A stretch of DNA of 13,271 nt, from assembly GCA_937915725.1 (NCBI GenBank), contig CALGGV010000347.1:1-13271 (forward strand), in the 5' to 3' direction. Below are positions 1 through 6,521 of this stretch, one piece after another. The DNA comes from an uncultured Selenomonadales bacterium. GTDB lineage: Bacteria; Bacillota; Negativicutes; Selenomonadales; Selenomonadaceae. The notes under the pieces were generated by a model. That model was not told where the DNA came from. It did no database searches and saw nothing but the letters and a program-made list of their open reading frames with translations. A program made the position numbers and the translations under genes. The stretch's first letter is position 1. Each line of letters starts with the position of its first letter.

Positions 1-361
1 GGTTGCCACCCCGCGCCCTGCTTTTCCATCTGCAAGCAAATTTTTTTGATTATCGGTGTTGCCGCCCCGCGCTCCGCTTTTTCATACTGCAAGCAAATTT
101 TTTGATTATCGGTGTTGCCGCCCCGCGCTCCGCTTTTCCATCTGCAAGCAAATTTTTTTGATTATCGAGGTTGCCACCCCGCGCCCTGCTTTTCCATCTG
201 CAAGCAAATTTTTTTGATTATCGAGGTTGCCGCCCCGCGCTCCGCTTTTTTATCTGCAAGCAATTTTTTTGATTATCGAGGTTGCCGCTCCGCGCCACGC
301 TTTTTCATCTGCAAGCAAATTTTTTGATTATCGAGGTTGCCACCCCGCGCCCCGCTTTTAT
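1..361. repeat. 55-56 bp tandem repeat array (about 6.5 units, runs off the window edge)
   Basis: Units begin at about 1, 57, 113, 169, 225, 280 and 335, the last being partial. Spacings are 56, 56, 56, 56, 55 and 55 bp. Each unit has a GC-rich part (GGTTGCCRCCCCGCGCYCYGC), then GCTTTT, a CATCTGCAAGC segment, a run of 6-8 T, and GATTATCG. Units 1 and 4 are identical over their first 55 bases. Every unit keeps GCTT and AAGC about ten bases apart, immediately before the T run, so on the plus strand each resembles a very weak hairpin plus T tract. There are no unique spacers. The period is not a multiple of three, so open frames across it drift and do not encode a repeating peptide. The last unit stops at the gmk stop codon. 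No other gene is seen here. Confidence 0.93.
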
Positions 362-967
362 TTATGGTGTCAGCAAATTTTCAAAAAGATTTTCGTTGCG
401 ATTGACTTTGCAACGTTCGGCGGCGATTATCGATTTAATTTGCTCCACTGCCGCCTCAACCGTATCATTCAAAACAACATACTGATATTTTTTACCAATG
501 GCAATTTCATTTTTTGCAGAATTAAACCGGCGTGCAAAAGTTTCCGGCGATTCACTGCCGCGCCCTTTAATTCGGTTGCTTAATTCCTCCAGTGAAGGCG
601 GCAACAAAAAAATATATACGCCGTCCGGACGCTTTTTCATAACGTTTAACGCGCCTTGAATGTCAATTTCCAACAAAACATCTTCGCCGCGATTTAATCT
701 TTCTTCGACTTTATGAATTGGCGTGCCGTACAAATTTCCGTAAACTTCGGCGTATTCCAAAAATTTTTCTTCGGCTATCCATTGTTGAAATTGTTCGACA
801 GTAATAAAAAAATATTCTACGCCGTCAGTTTCACCTGTGCGCGGTTGCCGCGTCGTTGCAGAAATTGAATAAAAAAGCGTTGAAATTTCCATTAACAATC
901 TTTTACAAACAGTACCTTTACCCGTACCGCTTGCGCCGGAAACTACTAACAATAAACCTTTTTGCAT
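362..967 (-). CDS. gmk: Guanylate kinase
   Basis: Cytosolic enzyme that phosphorylates GMP (and dGMP) to GDP with ATP, in purine nucleotide synthesis. With the ATG at 967 the product is 201 residues, the usual length for bacterial Gmk (about 200). The P-loop GASGTGKGT sits at residues 11-19, followed by the GMP-binding TTRQPRTGE motif with DGVEYFF after it. A lid segment containing GRGSESPE and the conserved ARRFNSA helix lies in the C-terminal half. An in-frame start at 994 would add nine residues but lies inside the upstream dapF. The 967 ATG is preceded by AGGCGGTG at good SD spacing, so I prefer it. It is the last gene of the minus-strand operon, 10 bp after dapF. Its stop codon abuts the tandem repeat array, and I see no intrinsic terminator on this strand downstream. 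Confidence 0.96.
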   Translation of the reverse strand: MQKGLLLVVSGASGTGKGTVCKRLLMEISTLFYSISATTRQPRTGETDGVEYFFITVEQFQQWIAEEKFLEYAEVYGNLYGTPIHKVEERLNRGEDVLLEIDIQGALNVMKKRPDGVYIFLLPPSLEELSNRIKGRGSESPETFARRFNSAKNEIAIGKKYQYVVLNDTVEAAVEQIKSIIAAERCKVNRNENLFENLLTP

Positions 968-977
968 TTTACACCGC

Positions 978-1781
978 CTAAAAATTTCCTTCAAAAACTT
1001 TTTCAGCCGCGCCCGTCATATAAACGCGGTTATCTGCGCGCCACTCAATTTTTAAATCGCCGCCGTCCAAATGTACAGTTGCAGATTTTTCTGTTAAACC
1101 GTTCAAATTCGCCGCAATAACCGTCGCGCAGGTTCCCGTTCCGCAAGCCAAAGTTATACCGCTGCCGCGCTCCCAAACGCGCATTCTTAATTCAGTGCGG
1201 CTTAAAACTTCGACAAATTCGGTATTGGTACGGCGCGGGAAAATTTTATTGTTTTCAAATTTCGGTCCGATTTTTTCCAGATTAATTTTAGATAAATCGT
1301 CAACAAAAATCACGCAGTGCGGATTTCCCATTGAAACGCAGGTAATTTTAAAAATTTCGCCGTCAACTTTCAACGGCTCGGCAATAACTTTTTCTTTGTC
1401 GAAAATCACGGGGATTTTTTCGGCGTCAAGAATTGGCTCGCCCATGTCAACAGTTACCAGATTATTTTCAAGTTGCACGGTTAAAATTCCCGCGCCGGTT
1501 TCAACTTTCAAATTGCCGGAATTTTTTCCGAGTAAAAATTTTGTGAAACAACGAATGCCATTGCCGCACATTTCAGCCTCAGAGCCGTCCGCGTTAAAAA
1601 TTCTCATACGAACGTCAGCAACTTTTGACGGTAAAACATAAATGACGCCGTCTGCTCCAATTCCAAAATGTCTGTCGCAAAGTTTTATAACTTTTTCGGC
1701 GGCGTCAATTTTTTCTGTTTGGCGGCTGTCGACTATTATAAAATCATTGCCGCAACCTTGCCATTTTTCAAATTTTTGCAA
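978..1781 (-). CDS. dapF: Diaminopimelate epimerase
   Basis: PLP-independent epimerase interconverting LL- and meso-diaminopimelate, which supplies lysine and the peptidoglycan cross-linking residue. The two-base Cys mechanism is visible: the first catalytic Cys is in MCGNGIRC (about residue 72) and the second in LACGTGTC (about residue 213). The substrate-binding GCGNDF motif is near the N-terminus, and the WERG motif precedes the second Cys. The length of 267 residues is near the family norm (270-280). I chose the TTG at 1781 because AGGAG lies 8 bases upstream; an in-frame TTG at 1799 would add six residues but has the SD inside it. The upstream gene's TAG stop lies within the TAGGAG, giving a 4 bp gap and likely translational coupling. 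Confidence 0.95.
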   Translation of the reverse strand: MQKFEKWQGCGNDFIIVDSRQTEKIDAAEKVIKLCDRHFGIGADGVIYVLPSKVADVRMRIFNADGSEAEMCGNGIRCFTKFLLGKNSGNLKVETGAGILTVQLENNLVTVDMGEPILDAEKIPVIFDKEKVIAEPLKVDGEIFKITCVSMGNPHCVIFVDDLSKINLEKIGPKFENNKIFPRRTNTEFVEVLSRTELRMRVWERGSGITLACGTGTCATVIAANLNGLTEKSATVHLDGGDLKIEWRADNRVYMTGAAEKVFEGNF

Positions 1782-1785
1782 GTTC

Positions 1786-2457
1786 TCAACTCCTAGCAAG
1801 ACAATTTATTTTATCACAACTCGCGCAGGATTTTTTGTTTTTAATATTTTTATCGCTTGAAAAAATTTTTTCTAAGCCGATAATTGCCGTAACAGATTTT
1901 CGCGGTACAAGCATCAGCGATTCAGTCAAATTCATTCCAATTTCAGGCGCGCCCGTAACATAAAAAAAATTTTTTTGATTTTCAAGTTGCCAATCGCCGT
2001 AACCGGGACTAAATCTCCGGCGCATTTTCAGACTTTCTTTAGAAACTTCACGGGCAATGGCTTTTTCCAATTCATCGGCAGCTTGTTCAACGGCGGCGGT
2101 TGCGGCGGCGTCCAAAAGTACCGACGATACATAATTTCCGGCGGCGAATTTTTTTGTAACTTCATTTTCGATATTTTCACCGACTGTAACGGCAATGCAA
2201 GCAACTTTTTCACAGCCGGCAAGGTGTTTGATAATTGAATTGCCAAAAATTTTAAACGGCGGCGCAGAATTTATAATATTATTTTTGCAGTCATAATCGT
2301 AAATTTTATAAATACCGCGTACTTCCAAAAGTAAAAGTGCCTCTTCGCAAGCGTCAGAAATATTTTTTTCGTCAAAGTTTGGAGCTTTTTTTAAACCGGA
2401 GTAACGGCGCGTTTCGGCAGCGTCAATTTTTAAAATCTGCGCGTTATAAATAGGCAA
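1786..2457 (-). CDS. Vitamin B12-dependent methionine synthase activation-domain-like protein
   Basis: About 223 residues. The central RRFSPGYGDW motif, followed by Q-containing residues, is the recognisable signature of the SAM-binding reactivation domain of cobalamin-dependent methionine synthase (MetH). In clostridial-type bacteria a stand-alone protein with this domain is thought to supply the reactivation function to MetH forms that lack it. That role is family knowledge plus inference; no metH is visible here. A Cys-rich tail with CASCDKINC (CxxCxxxxC) at the extreme C-terminus could bind metal or an iron-sulfur cluster. I prefer the TTG at 2457 because AAGGAG lies 8 bases upstream; the longer in-frame start at 2475 overlaps that SD. 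It is the second gene of the operon, 31 bp after the FlhB-like gene and 4 bp before dapF. Confidence 0.8.
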   Translation of the reverse strand: MPIYNAQILKIDAAETRRYSGLKKAPNFDEKNISDACEEALLLLEVRGIYKIYDYDCKNNIINSAPPFKIFGNSIIKHLAGCEKVACIAVTVGENIENEVTKKFAAGNYVSSVLLDAAATAAVEQAADELEKAIAREVSKESLKMRRRFSPGYGDWQLENQKNFFYVTGAPEIGMNLTESLMLVPRKSVTAIIGLEKIFSSDKNIKNKKSCASCDKINCLARS

Positions 2458-2488
2458 TAAAATTTCTCCTTTCAAAAATCCTTAGCCT

Positions 2489-2833
2489 TTAAATCAAAGG
2501 ACGGCGGCTGCGTTGCAGTGCTTGTGCGGCATTTGCGCGCCCTTTTTCTTTATCCATTTTGTAAACGTACGCCATAACTTCAGCAATCGCCTTGTAAAGT
2601 TCCGGTGGAATTTCTCTATCAATTTCAAGAGCCATCAACATATTTACCAGCGTTTTATTTTGGTAAACGGGAATAGAATTTTTTTGCGCAGTGGCTAAGA
2701 TATGCTCGGCGACGTGTCCTTTACCTTTCGCAATGACGCGCGGCGCAACATCTTTTTGCATATCGTACTTTAACGCTACTGCTTTTTGTTCGGCTAAAAT
2801 TTCTTCTTCGGTTTTCTGAATTTCTTCGTCCAT
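2489..2833 (-). CDS. FlhB-like C-terminal-domain protein (soluble EscU/YscU/FlhB tail homologue)
   Basis: 114 residues with no membrane segment. After a Glu/Lys-rich start, residues from about 30 onward (APRVIAKGKG, then AEHILATAQKNSIPVYQN, then EIPPELYKAIAEVMAYVY) match the cytoplasmic C-terminal domain of the flagellar/type III export switch protein FlhB. Full-length FlhB has four N-terminal helices and an NPTH autocleavage site; both are absent here. The protein resembles the short FlhB-like proteins of Firmicutes such as B. subtilis YlqH, whose function is not well defined. It could interact with flagellar export, but no flagellar gene is in the window. The ATG at 2833 is the first codon after the heptamer-repeat leader, and the only SD-like sequence (TTAGGGG) lies within that repeat. 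It is the first gene of the minus-strand operon. Confidence 0.82.
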   Translation of the reverse strand: MDEEIQKTEEEILAEQKAVALKYDMQKDVAPRVIAKGKGHVAEHILATAQKNSIPVYQNKTLVNMLMALEIDREIPPELYKAIAEVMAYVYKMDKEKGRANAAQALQRSRRPLI

Positions 2834-2838
2834 AGTTC

Positions 2839-2873
2839 TTAACCCCTAATCCCTAGTCCTTAATTCCTAATTC
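2839..2873. repeat. Degenerate heptamer tandem repeat, copy 1 (leader of the minus-strand operon)
   Basis: Five consecutive 7-base units read on the plus strand: TTAACCC, CTAATCC, CTAGTCC, TTAATTC, CTAATTC. The consensus is YTARTCC (minus strand GGAYTAR). The block lies between the -10 box and the start codon of the FlhB-like gene, so nearly the whole 5' leader consists of repeat. The same heptamer family recurs at 11655-11689. Confidence 0.8.
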
Positions 2874-2875
2874 TT

Positions 2876-2904
2876 ATTATATTTCCTGCAAAGTTTAACG
2901 TCAA
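2876..2904 (-). promoter_or_regulatory. Sigma-70-type promoter for the FlhB-like/metH-activation/dapF/gmk operon
   Basis: On the minus strand, TTGACG (2904-2899), a 17 bp spacer and a perfect TATAAT (2881-2876) are present. The predicted start is near 2869, inside the heptamer repeat, giving a leader of about 36 nt. Confidence 0.85.
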
Positions 2905-2993
2905 GAAAAGAAAATTTCTATTCAATCTGAAAATAAAAAGAAAATTCCCGCCAAATACGATTAAATTTTTTCCAAAACAATAATAATTACTTG

Positions 2994-3023
2994 TTGACGT
3001 GAATCTGAAAAAAATGTTAAAAT
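2994..3023 (+). promoter_or_regulatory. Sigma-70-type promoter for the HPr-like gene
   Basis: TTGACG at 2994-2999, an 18 bp spacer and TAAAAT at 3018-3023. The predicted start is near 3030. It is divergent from the minus-strand promoter at 2876-2904, with about 90 bp between the two -35 boxes. I recognise no other element in that 90 bp A/T-rich stretch. Confidence 0.72.
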
Positions 3024-3027
3024 TCAG

Positions 3028-3047
3028 GCGTCACAGGGAAGTGACGC
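3028..3047 (+). promoter_or_regulatory. Perfect inverted repeat at the predicted transcription start (operator or 5' mRNA hairpin)
   Basis: GCGTCAC, six bases AGGGAA, then GTGACGC: a perfect 7 bp dyad. It begins 4 bp after the -10 box and overlaps the predicted +1. It could be a repressor operator or a stabilising hairpin at the extreme 5' end of the mRNA. The loop and the downstream SD (AAGGGAG, 3061-3067) are both purine-rich, so the loop does not sequester the SD. Confidence 0.6.
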
Positions 3048-3075
3048 GGGATCCTTTTTGAAGGGAGTTTTAAAA

Positions 3076-3567
3076 ATGAAATCTAATTTGAAAGTTAAAA
3101 ATAGAAATATAAAAATCGTCAAAACTCACGAGGAGGAGGGAACTTTGGCTAAGAAAACGGCTGAAAAAGAAAAATCTGCAGTAGTTGAAAAAATTTCTGC
3201 AGTTGAAAAAAAATCTGCAACTAAGAAAAATTCTGCAACTGAAAAAGTTCCTAAAGCTGAAACAGTTTCTAAAGTTGAAACAGTTCTGCCGGTTGTTTCA
3301 TTTGTTATGGTATCAAAGATTAAACTTTGTTTCCGTGAATGTGCAAGCATTGTAAAAGTTGCGTCAGAAACTGCTTGCCTTGTCGAAATTACGTCCGGCG
3401 CAAAATCCGGCGATTCAGACAGTATCTTATCGCTTGTTAATTTGGCTGTTACTGCGGGACAAAGTTTGGTACTGAAAATTCACGGCGAAAATAATCGTGA
3501 GGCTTTTTACAGAATTTCCAAAATTCTTAACGGCGAAGTTGAAGCTGATGTAGAATTGCAACTTTAA
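3076..3567 (+). CDS. HPr-like domain protein with Lys/Ala/Glu-rich N-terminal extension; active-site His absent
   Basis: 163 residues from the ATG at 3076, which has AAGGGAG 8 bases upstream. Residues 1-78 are a low-complexity K/E/S/A/V region with loose repeats (EKKSATKKNSATEK) and no predicted fold. Residues 79-157 resemble the PTS phosphocarrier HPr: KLCFRECASIV aligns with GLHARPASLLV, DSILSLVNLAVTAGQ aligns with the Ser46 region and following helix, and the end matches the last HPr helix. The phosphorylated His15 position is Cys85; Arg17 is kept as Arg87, and the Ser46 equivalent is Ser116. It therefore should not act as a normal phosphocarrier. A regulatory or structural role, or a chance fold resemblance, remains open. 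A second in-frame start, TTG at 3142, has a strong AGGAGG 5 bases upstream, so a shorter form is possible. It is a single-gene unit with its own promoter and terminator. Confidence 0.7.
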   Translation: MKSNLKVKNRNIKIVKTHEEEGTLAKKTAEKEKSAVVEKISAVEKKSATKKNSATEKVPKAETVSKVETVLPVVSFVMVSKIKLCFRECASIVKVASETACLVEITSGAKSGDSDSILSLVNLAVTAGQSLVLKIHGENNREAFYRISKILNGEVEADVELQL

Positions 3568-3591
3568 TAAAATTTTTATATTGAAATTTTT

Positions 3592-3624
3592 AAGTCGGGA
3601 GTTGGTGAACTTCCGGCTTTTTTT
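3592..3624 (+). terminator. Intrinsic terminator after the HPr-like gene
   Basis: 12 bp stem AAGTCGGGAGTT / AACTTCCGGCTT (two G-T wobbles), loop GGTG, followed by seven T in a row counting those ending the stem. It lies 25 bp after the stop codon. Confidence 0.92.
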
Positions 3625-3681
3625 GTTTACGCAGGAAAAATTTTTGGAGCGTTGAAAAAACTTTTTGAAAGGAGAGTTTTT

Positions 3682-5394
3682 ATGTCAAATTTAAATTTAA
3701 ACAGTCCACCAAAAAGAATTAATGAACTTTTTCATAAAAATGCAAAATTTCTAATTCCGGATTATCAACGCCCTTATTCATGGGGAAGAGACGAATGCGA
3801 AACTCTTTGGGAAGATTTATACAATTTTGCTTTTCCTGACGGCGATGAAGAATTTGAAGACGATGACGAATATTTTTTAGGTGCGATTGTAACTTACAAA
3901 AAGGACAAAACAAATGAAGTTATCGACGGGCAACAACGCTTAACTACGCTTTTACTTTTGCTCCGCGCGTTTTATCAAGCTTTTAAAGATGAATCAAATG
4001 ATAGTTGTAAAGATATTGGAAAATGTATTTGGAAAACTAATCCTAATGACAACAAACTGAATAAGGAACGTTGCAAGTTAAAATCTGTTGTTGCAACTGA
4101 TGAAGATATTGCAGAATTTAATAAAATTATTTCAACCGGCGAGGCAACCAAAGGCAATAAAAGCAAGTACGCTGAAAATTATCGTTTCTTTCAAAATAAA
4201 TTTACTGAATTAAAACCAAATGAATTTATCCCTTTTTCGGGAAGACTTTTGGATAACTGTATTATAGTGCAGATTGAGGCGAATTCACAAAGTACGGCGT
4301 TCAAAATTTTTACCACGCTGAATGATAGAGGGATGCCGCTTTCAGATTCTGATATTTTTAAATCGCAATTTTATAAATTTTTCCTAAACGAAGACCAAAA
4401 AGATAATTTTGTTGCGCGCTGGAAAAAACTTGAAACAATCTGCAATGACAATTTCCACCCGCGTCGCGGCACTCCGACTGATGATTTATTTATGAAGTAT
4501 ATGTACTATTTGTTGGCAAAATCTGAAACTAAAAGCGATACTTTTAAAGGACTGCGCGTTTACTATGAACAAAACGATTATAAAATTTTTAAGAGTAAAA
4601 AAACTTTTGAAGATTTAGAAACGCTGGCAAATTTCTGGAATGATATAAAACTGCGCGACAGTGAAAGATTTTCCACAAGAATTTTAAAGCGGCTGTATGT
4701 TTTGAGTTATTGTCCGTATTCAATCTGGGAAAATATTGTTTCGCTGTACTTTATGGGCAACCGTGATTCTCAAAACAAATTGGACGACGAAAAATTTTAT
4801 AAATTCCTGAACAAGATAACGGCAATGTTTTTAATGTTTGCGATAGTTCAGCCGGGAGTACAAGCAATTCGTCGCCCGTTTTTCTTGGAATTTCAAAATA
4901 TTTTACACGGCAACGAATTAAATTTTGAGCAATTCAAACAAAATGTACGGGATTTTTCAACTAAATTTTCAAATACAAAATTTTCACAGTCAAAACAAAT
5001 TACGCGGGCAATGTTGGCGTGGTGGACTTTCCAAAATGAAGATCAAGAATTGCCGCCACTTGATACACGCTTGGAAATTGAGCACATTTACGCCAAAAAT
5101 CTTATTAAAACTAATCCGCTCCAAAATGAAGAAAATCTTGAACTTCTGGGCAATAAATCTTTACTTGAAAAACGTATAAATGTTCATGCCTCCAGTTTTC
5201 CTTTCAGTCAAAAAAGATTATATTATCTCGGTAAAACTACTACAAAAAATAATCTGCCAAAAACTTTTAATTTGGAACTTTCAAATTTGGCAGAAAATCA
5301 ATATGAATTTAAAGAAAAAAATATTATTCAACGCAACGAAAAAATTTTTGAATCCTTTATAAAATATTTGGCAGACAATAACTTATTGAAATAA
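3682..5394 (+). CDS. DUF262 and DUF1524 (HNH-type) domain protein, GmrSD/SspE-like
   Basis: 570 residues. The N-terminal DUF262 (ParB/Srx-like nucleotide-binding fold) is marked by QRPYSW at 29-34, IDGQQRLTT at 81-89 and the TLNDRG motif at about 212-217. The C-terminal DUF1524 is an HNH-type nuclease module: LEIEHIYAKN with His468, LGNKSLL with Asn491, then a conserved N...F/K region (SQKRLYY). The same domain order occurs in GmrSD type IV restriction enzymes, which cut glucosylated-hydroxymethylcytosine DNA, and in SspE, which acts with phosphorothioate modification. An anti-phage role is an inference. There is no modification or partner gene next to it. The ATG at 3682 has AAAGGAGA 7 bases upstream; a TTG at 3652 is in frame but has no better SD. 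It sits between terminators at 3592-3624 and 5404-5435, which suits a self-contained acquired cassette. No clear promoter is visible in the short gap before it. Confidence 0.88.
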   Translation: MSNLNLNSPPKRINELFHKNAKFLIPDYQRPYSWGRDECETLWEDLYNFAFPDGDEEFEDDDEYFLGAIVTYKKDKTNEVIDGQQRLTTLLLLLRAFYQAFKDESNDSCKDIGKCIWKTNPNDNKLNKERCKLKSVVATDEDIAEFNKIISTGEATKGNKSKYAENYRFFQNKFTELKPNEFIPFSGRLLDNCIIVQIEANSQSTAFKIFTTLNDRGMPLSDSDIFKSQFYKFFLNEDQKDNFVARWKKLETICNDNFHPRRGTPTDDLFMKYMYYLLAKSETKSDTFKGLRVYYEQNDYKIFKSKKTFEDLETLANFWNDIKLRDSERFSTRILKRLYVLSYCPYSIWENIVSLYFMGNRDSQNKLDDEKFYKFLNKITAMFLMFAIVQPGVQAIRRPFFLEFQNILHGNELNFEQFKQNVRDFSTKFSNTKFSQSKQITRAMLAWWTFQNEDQELPPLDTRLEIEHIYAKNLIKTNPLQNEENLELLGNKSLLEKRINVHASSFPFSQKRLYYLGKTTTKNNLPKTFNLELSNLAENQYEFKEKNIIQRNEKIFESFIKYLADNNLLK

Positions 5395-5403
5395 AATCTG
5401 CGC

Positions 5404-5435
5404 GACAGTCGGCACCGGCGGCTGTCTATTTTTTT
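5404..5435 (+). terminator. Intrinsic terminator after the DUF262/DUF1524 gene
   Basis: 8 bp stem GACAGTCG / CGGCTGTC (one G-T pair), loop GCACCGG, followed by TATTTTTTT. It starts 10 bp after the stop codon. Confidence 0.88.
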
Positions 5436-5498
5436 GCAGGAAGAAAATTATTTATTGACGAATTATATTAAAATTATTTTGTCAAGGAGAGTATAAAA

Positions 5499-6509
5499 TT
5501 GGATAAAACATTTAAATTAGGAATAGGAGCAGGAATAGCGGCGTTGGCAATAGCGGGCGGCGGCTATTTCTTTTTAATTTCCGGCAGAGACACGCCTACA
5601 TATGCAATTCAAACTGTTGAAAAAGCCGTAGAGAAACACAACAAGGCAGATTTTTATAAAGTTGTAAACCTTGAAAGTATTCTTGACGACAGCTACAACA
5701 GCATTGTTGAGGGCGTAACTGATGCTGATAAGACAATGACGGCTGATGCCCGCGTTGCGATAAAAAATTTTACTGAAATGTTAAGGGAGCCTTTATTTTT
5801 GAGTTTGAAGGCGGCGATTGATTCTTACATTGAGACAGGCGATTTTAACAAGGAAGAAAATGCAAGCGTTACAACTCTTTTGGAACGAACAGGGCTTGAT
5901 AAGTTTGAATATCGCGGCGTTGACAGTGTCGAAATTAATCCCCGCAATTCCAATGAGGCAATGGCGAAGGTTAGAATTTTTCAACCGGAATTGCAGGAAG
6001 AATTTATTTTTAATGTAATTTTGCGCCGTAATTTAAAAGACGAATGGCAAATTGTCAGCCTTCAAAACTTTTCAGATTTTATCGGTAAATTAAATGCAGT
6101 TCGCCGCGTTCAACTTGATAAATACCTTGCAGACTCCGCCGAAATTAACGCCCGCCACGACGCAATTATTAATGACGCAGAACAAAAAAATTTTGCGATT
6201 ATGGCTGAAGGAACTTTAGGGCAAGATAAAACTCGCGCAGATTTAAAAGCTTTAATGCTTGACGTTGTAAAAAAAGATTGGGAAACGCGCAAGCAGGAAC
6301 TTTTTACTTTGCCTGTACCACAGGGCGCAAGAACTCTTCATAATTTGCGAATGAAAATTTGCGATTTAGAAATTGGTTATGCTGAAGATTACGCGCAGTG
6401 GATGGACGATAAAAAAGCCGCAACCGCTAAATCTGCCGAAGATAAGAAAAAATTAGCCCAAACTTTGCGCGCCGAAGATAACGCCCTTACCCGCAGAATG
6501 TCTAATTAG
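5499..6509 (+). CDS. Membrane-anchored protein of unknown function (DUF2939-like)
   Basis: 336 residues. A single hydrophobic segment at about 7-28 (LGIGAGIAALAIAGGGYFFL) follows a short positive start, so the protein is probably an N-terminally anchored or exported protein with most of its mass outside. After it, PTYAIQTVEKAVEKHNKADF and a 'VNLESILDDSY' stretch resemble DUF2939-type proteins, where a YxxxxxxxAxxxxD pattern precedes a conserved V(D/N) region. I am only moderately sure of that family. The rest is charged and probably helical, and the C-terminal 40 residues are K/A/E/D-rich (coiled-coil-like). The TTG start at 5499 has AAGGAGAG 7 bases upstream, and no ATG nearby is better. A TTGACG lies at 5455-5460 but I find no properly spaced -10. 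It is the first gene of a run with the phosphatase, 12 bp apart. Confidence 0.75.
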   Translation: MDKTFKLGIGAGIAALAIAGGGYFFLISGRDTPTYAIQTVEKAVEKHNKADFYKVVNLESILDDSYNSIVEGVTDADKTMTADARVAIKNFTEMLREPLFLSLKAAIDSYIETGDFNKEENASVTTLLERTGLDKFEYRGVDSVEINPRNSNEAMAKVRIFQPELQEEFIFNVILRRNLKDEWQIVSLQNFSDFIGKLNAVRRVQLDKYLADSAEINARHDAIINDAEQKNFAIMAEGTLGQDKTRADLKALMLDVVKKDWETRKQELFTLPVPQGARTLHNLRMKICDLEIGYAEDYAQWMDDKKAATAKSAEDKKKLAQTLRAEDNALTRRMSN

Positions 6510-6521
6510 GAGTTTTGGAAA

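Noticed and set aside
1..361. CRISPR array
   Set aside because: The unit repeats throughout its whole length with no unique spacers between identical short repeats, and no cas gene is nearby.
112..583. Small repetitive proteins encoded across the tandem array (71, 118 and 67 residues)
   Set aside because: The 56-bp period shifts the frame at each unit, so the peptide changes character, and there is no SD. One of them overlaps gmk on the opposite strand.
1195..1641. 148-residue open frame antisense to dapF
   Set aside because: The minus-strand dapF has catalytic motifs along this whole stretch; the antisense frame has none.
5455..5483. Promoter with TTGACG at 5455-5460 for the membrane-anchored protein
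   Set aside because: No -10-like hexamer occurs at 16-18 bp; the A/T-rich matches TATATT and TAAAAT fall too close to the -35.
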